Origin: Paenibacillus sp. CC-CFT747
GTDB lineage: Bacteria; Bacillota; Bacilli; Paenibacillales; NBRC-103111
NCBI GenBank assembly: GCA_030323305.1
Contig: CP106741.1
Coordinates: 4,029,501-4,093,500 of the forward strand
Direction of reading: 5' to 3'
Length of the DNA: 64,000 bases
Numbering within the stretch: the first letter of the stretch is position 1; every line of letters begins with the position of its first letter. Positions 60,286 through 64,000 of the stretch are shown piece by piece. A model generated the notes under the pieces. It saw only the letters and a program-made list of their open reading frames with translations. It made no database searches and was not told the origin of the DNA. The position numbers were made by a program, and so were the translations under genes.

Positions 60286-62669
60286 TTGTTCTATCTTATG
60301 CTTGTTTTTTCCATCGTTCCGCTTGGCCTGGGACTTGCCATCAAATCTTTGTTCGGCAATACCCGCCTTTCCAAAAGTCTCTTCGTCTTCATGGTCTGCA
60401 TAAGCGTTTGGCAGATGGATGTCGCTATTCTGTTCGCGAACCGGTACGTTTCGACTGCCACGATCGACTTCCTGTTCCGGTTGTTCCGGTTCGGTACGAT
60501 CATGCTTCCCGCGGCTCTTCTGTATGTAACCTATGTCATCTACCAGGAGCATGTCGACCGGCGGAAGCTCAGTGCCGGCTGGCAGCTGCTCATTAACCGC
60601 GGCATGCTGCAAGCCTTCGGACTGTGGTGTCTGACGGTTTATGCGGCGGGATGGACCTCGGGCAGCATCCGCAGCTTCATCGTCGTGCAGTCGGACAAAA
60701 CCGCCGGCTTCCTCTTTCCCGTTTATGGAGACTGGAGCTGGCTGTTCAAGGCTCACATTCTGTTCTTCTTCCTGGCCATCGGCGTCTGCCTTCATCTTTC
60801 CCGGAAGGTGACGAGCGGGCCAACCCGGTCCTTCCTGACGCTGTTCGGCGTGACCTCCATCATCGCCTACACCGTGGGGATGGTCAACATGTCTCCGAAC
60901 AGCGGGCTGTACCCAAGCAGCATTGCGGTGCTGATCTTCGCCATCGCCGTGTTCACCGCCTTCTGCGTCATGCATTCCCGGGTGGTTCGCGAGATGAACC
61001 ATGCTTTGTTCGAGCAGAAGGAATTTCTTACCCGCGTCATTGATTCGAACCCTAATCTGATTTATGCCCGCAACGGAGAGGGCCGCCTGACGCTTGCCAA
61101 CCTCTCCCTGGCCCGCATGCTGGGGCGGCGGAAGGAAGAGATTATCGGCCGTACGCCGGAGGAGCTGTGGGGAAGCCCGGCGCTCGCGGGTCAAGAGGCG
61201 ATCGACCAGCCGGATAACGGCGCCGGTCAGCCGAACCGGGAAGAACGGGTTACCGATGCTGAGGGCAAGGAAAGGTGGCTCCAAACCGCCTGTGTGCCCA
61301 TCGACATTTCCAACACGAAGCAGTGGCTCTTCGTCTCGAACGATATTACCGAGCGCAAAGAATTCGAGAAGAACATCACTCATCTCGCTTACCATGATAC
61401 CTTGACTGGCCTGCCCAACCGGTTCTCGTTTCATACCGACCTGGTCGGCCTGCTCTCCCCGCCATCCCGTACGGTGGCGCTGCTGTTTCTGGATCTTGAC
61501 CGCTTCAAAATCATCAACGATACACTGGGGCATTCCATCGGCGATCTTTTTCTTACCGCTGTTGCCGATAGGCTGGTCTTCTTAATGGAAGACCGCGGCC
61601 GCGTTTACCGGATAGGCGGGGACGAGTTCATGGTGACTCTGGAGGACGGCGGGCAGGAAAAGGCCGTTTCGGAAGCCAAGCGGATCCTTGACAGTTTCCA
61701 GCGGCCCTTTTATGTTAACGAGCATGAACTGTTTACTACGACAAGCATCGGCATCAGTGTGTCATCCGACGATGGGGGGACCTCGAGTCGCTTATGATGC
61801 ATGCCGATATGGCCATGCACCGCGCGAAGGCGGAGGGCAAAAACATTTACCGAGTCTATAACCAGGCGTGGGACAGCCGCAGCGAGCGCAAGATGCTTCT
61901 GGAGAAAGAGCTTCACAAGGCTCTGCTGAAAGAAGAATTTATTCTCCACTACCAGCCGCAGATTGATTTGGCTACCGGACAGATGGTCGGTGCGGAAGCG
62001 TTGATCCGGTGGAGCCATCCCCGGATGGGGCTTATCTCCCCAGGGGAATTCATTCCTCTCGCCGAGGAAACCGGACTTATCGTTCCAATCGGAGAGTGGG
62101 TCATCAAAGAAGCTTGCCTACAGGCGCGAAAGTGGAGGGAAGCGGGGCTTCCGCCGATCGGGATTGCCGTGAATATCTCTCCCCGCCAGTTTAACAAGCC
62201 GGACCTGGTGGAAACGATCCTCGGCATCATCGAACAAACGAATGCGGACCCCCGATACCTGGAGCTTGAAATTACCGAGAGTGTCGCCATGTTCGATACG
62301 GAGCAGGTCATGGAAAAGCTGGATAAGCTAAAGGGCCGCGGGATTCCGATTGCGATGGATGATTTCGGAACCGGCTATTCTTCCTTAAGCTACCTGAAGA
62401 AGCTCCCGATCGACAAACTGAAGATTGACCGTTCCTTCCTCGTTGAGGTGACGCCTGAGAAGGCCAACGACAATGCCTCCATCGTAGCAGCCATTATTTC
62501 CCTCGCGCGGAATTTAAACCTTCGGGTCATTGCCGAAGGCGTCGAGAACGCCGAGCAGCTGGAGTTCTTGAAGGCTCACCGCTGTGACGAGGGCCAAGGC
62601 TACTACTTCCAGCGTCCGGTTCCAAGCGAGGAGCTGGAGAAGCTGCTTCAGAAGAGAGCGGCCGGATAA
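60286..62669 (+). CDS. Membrane PAS-GGDEF-EAL protein (one frameshift)
   Basis: The restored protein is about 794 aa. Seven or so TM helices occupy residues 1-230, a PAS domain lies near 245-360 (IDSNPNLIYARNGEGRLTL), a GGDEF domain near 370-510 has RIGGDEFMV, and an EAL domain near 540-790 has AEALIRW, ELEITES, MDDFGTGYSSL and IAEGVENAEQ. Both catalytic motifs are intact, so it may make and break cyclic di-GMP. The shift is in the six-G run at 61774-61779; a seventh G gives DDGGDLESLMMHADMAM. The start is TTG 60286 behind AAGGGGGAG. Upstream in-frame codons overlap the ketosynthase and lack a ribosome site. Confidence 0.87.
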
Positions 62670-62793
62670 CCGGTAAGGAAGCAGATGAGCTGGAAACTCC
62701 TCCCCTTGACAGGGAAAAAAGATGGGATAAGGTGTAGAAGAAGTGCCTAATTTGTTGATTGCCTACCAAACAAATAAATAACCGTCATACCTG

Positions 62794-62826
62794 GAGGAGC
62801 CTGCCAACAAGGGCTCCTCTTGTTTA
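62794..62826 (+). terminator. First of two tandem terminators
   Basis: AGGAGCC at 62795-62801 pairs with GGCTCCT at 62812-62818, followed by a T-rich stretch. The GGAGCC/GGCTCC core recurs in the next hairpin. Confidence 0.7.
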
Positions 62827-62860
62827 TTTTTGGCCTGTCCTGCCTGGGCAGGCTGAGCGC

Positions 62861-62893
62861 AAAGGAGCCCTGAACAAACAGGGCTCCTTTTTT
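62861..62893 (+). terminator. Second tandem terminator
   Basis: AAGGAGCCCTG pairs perfectly with CAGGGCTCCTT over ACAAA-type loop sequence, followed by seven T. Together with the first hairpin it insulates the GGDEF-EAL gene from the next operon. Confidence 0.85.
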
Positions 62894-62922
62894 TATTGGC
62901 GGGTTCGAGAGGAGGGAAACGA

Positions 62923-63123
62923 GTGGGAGAATGGGGAAAGGCAGCCGTCCTTTGGATCGTTTTGCTGGTCTGGGTAGGCCTGCTGCTGGAAGGGATTGTC
63001 TATGCGGAAAGCCGGGAGGACCTTTCGGTCAAACACGCCTTGCTGGCGGGGATCGGGCTTGCTGCGGCAGGAAGCTCGATTGCCTTCGGCTGGCTGCTTT
63101 CCAGAAATCGAAAGAAACGGTAA
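62923..63123 (+). CDS. Small membrane protein, 66 aa
   Basis: This small protein starts at GTG 62923, seven bases after GAGGAGGG. It has two hydrophobic segments, AAVLWIVLLVWVGLLLEGIV and ALLAGIGLAAAGSSIAFGWL, and ends in the basic tail SRNRKKR, which would stay in the cytoplasm. No family is recognised. It lies 46 bases before the transporter gene and probably shares its operon. A role as an accessory subunit is possible but unproven. Confidence 0.6.
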   Translation: MGEWGKAAVLWIVLLVWVGLLLEGIVYAESREDLSVKHALLAGIGLAAAGSSIAFGWLLSRNRKKR

Positions 63124-63169
63124 GAGAAAAAGAGAAGCTTTATAAAGAGAAAGGGATGGGAGAGAAACC

Positions 63170-64000
63170 ATGGAACAACAAGCCGTTTGGGCGGTTGCTT
63201 TATTCTTGATTGTATATGCTTTAATCGTATCGGAGAAAATTCACCGGACCGTGGTAGCCATGATCGGCGGCCTGCTAATGATTGGGATTGGGATCGTGGA
63301 CCAGGAAACGGCTATTCATCATATAGATTTCAATACCCTCGGTCTTCTGGTCGGGATGATGATTATTGTCAGCATTACGGCGGATACGGGCGTTTTTAAA
63401 TACGTGGCGGTTTGGGCGGCCAAGCAGGCGAAAGGCGAACCGATGCACATTCTGTTGGCTCTTGTGCTCATCACCGCCTTCGGCTCGGCCTTTCTGGATA
63501 ACGTGACCACTATTCTTCTGATGGTTCCCGTCACGATGAGCATTACCCGGCAGCTCGGGGTAAGCCCGATCCCTTATCTGATAACGCAGATTCTGGCCTC
63601 CAACATTGGAGGGACGGCAACGCTGATCGGGGATCCCCCAACATCATGATCGGAAGTGCGGTCAAAGAGCTTACCTTCGTCGCTTTCCTCAACAACCTGA
63701 CTCCGATAGCCCTGATGATTCTGGCGGCGCATCTGCCTATTTTCATGTGGGTCTTCCGCAAGAAGCTCGTCACCACCCCCGAGAAGAAACAGGCCATTCT
63801 TCGGATGGAGGAAAAGGAAGAGCTGAAGAACCGGCCGCTGCTCATCAAATGCTTAACGATACTGGGGCTTACCATTATCGGGTTCTTCCTTCACCAGCTG
63901 CTTCATCTGGAAAGCGCTACGGTTGCTTTGGCCGGAGCGGCGGTTCTCCTGCTTCTAACAGGCGAGGAGGCCATGGAGCGGGCCTTCGCGAAGGTGGAGT
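63170..64000 (+). CDS. ArsB/NhaD ion transporter superfamily protein (frameshift, runs off window)
   Basis: This is the N-terminal part of an integral membrane transporter of the ArsB/NhaD/CitM superfamily. Several TM helices are visible from residue 5 on, with DFNTLGLLVGMMIIV, SAFLDNVTTILLMVPVT and SNIGGTATLIGDPPN, the hallmark loop of the group. The shift is in the five-C run at 63635-63639; a sixth C restores DPPNIMIGSAVKELTF. The frame is still open at the window edge. Sodium/proton exchange or anion export are both possible. The start is ATG 63170 after AAAGGGATGGGAGAG. Confidence 0.85.

Noticed and set aside
60265..61533. A 422-aa minus-strand open frame
   Set aside because: It mirrors the TM-PAS-GGDEF gene, is rich in Arg, Gln and His, and has no recognisable domain; such shadows are common in GC-rich DNA.
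1..64000. CRISPR arrays, tRNA or rRNA genes, prophage or transposase genes
   Set aside because: No regularly spaced repeats, cloverleaf-like sequences, phage structural proteins or transposase motifs were found on either strand.

Overview
The window is GC-rich DNA from a Gram-positive soil or plant-litter bacterium of the Paenibacillus type. The evidence is strong AAGGAGG ribosome sites with frequent GTG and TTG starts, LplB/YtcP-type sugar ABC permeases, AraC regulators fused to extracellular sensors, catabolite-repression-like operators, an SR1P-like peptide and a large set of pectin and rhamnogalacturonan enzymes. No rRNA, tRNA, CRISPR array, phage or insertion sequence was recognised.

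A technical point governs the whole annotation. About 55 single-base losses, nearly all in short runs of G or C, break 29 of the genes. Adding one base back restores a family-typical protein in almost every case, and every shift has the same direction. These look like homopolymer deletions in the sequence rather than decayed genes. The genes are therefore given as full-length CDS with the shift positions stated, and the apparent RidA-M81 and IclR-aldo/keto reductase fusions are treated as artefacts.

Layout. (1) 45-9564, one strand: a catabolic operon with an SMP-30 lactonase, NagA-like deacetylase, YhcH-like protein, D-threonine-aldolase-type PLP enzyme, RidA, M81 metallopeptidase, class III aminotransferase, SDR, IclR regulator and aldo/keto reductase. 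Its substrate is unknown. (2) 9753-12843: a second IclR regulator and an AraC regulator with an extracellular sensor, converging on a HIT protein. (3) 13398-44211: a pectin/rhamnogalacturonan region holding a DUF2264 protein, two GH95-type enzymes, a modular pectate lyase, an ABC importer, two Gfo/Idh oxidoreductases, two GH88/105 unsaturated-glycan hydrolases, PL22 oligogalacturonate lyase, an unassigned six-hairpin enzyme, a secreted GH123/DUF4091-like protein, pectin methylesterase and two AraC regulators. (4) 44301-48296: an SR1P-like peptide overlapping pyruvate phosphate dikinase, behind a strong promoter with a CcpN-like operator, then an aldo/keto reductase. (5) 48394-52047: AraC regulator, S1 sulfatase and the formylglycine-generating enzyme that would activate it. 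(6) 52323-58586: a YpfJ zinc peptidase, AI-2E-family permease, an AraC-lactonase pair, a third Gfo/Idh oxidoreductase and an unknown protein split by an in-frame stop. (7) 59026-64000: an orphan ketosynthase with a substituted catalytic His, a membrane GGDEF-EAL protein, a small membrane protein and the start of an ArsB/NhaD-type transporter.

Inferred logic of the sugar region: secreted esterase and lyases open pectin, the importer takes up oligosaccharides, cytoplasmic PL22, GH105 and GH95 enzymes finish them, and AraC sensors plus CcpA-like sites set expression. The dikinase module fits growth on such non-glycolytic carbon.
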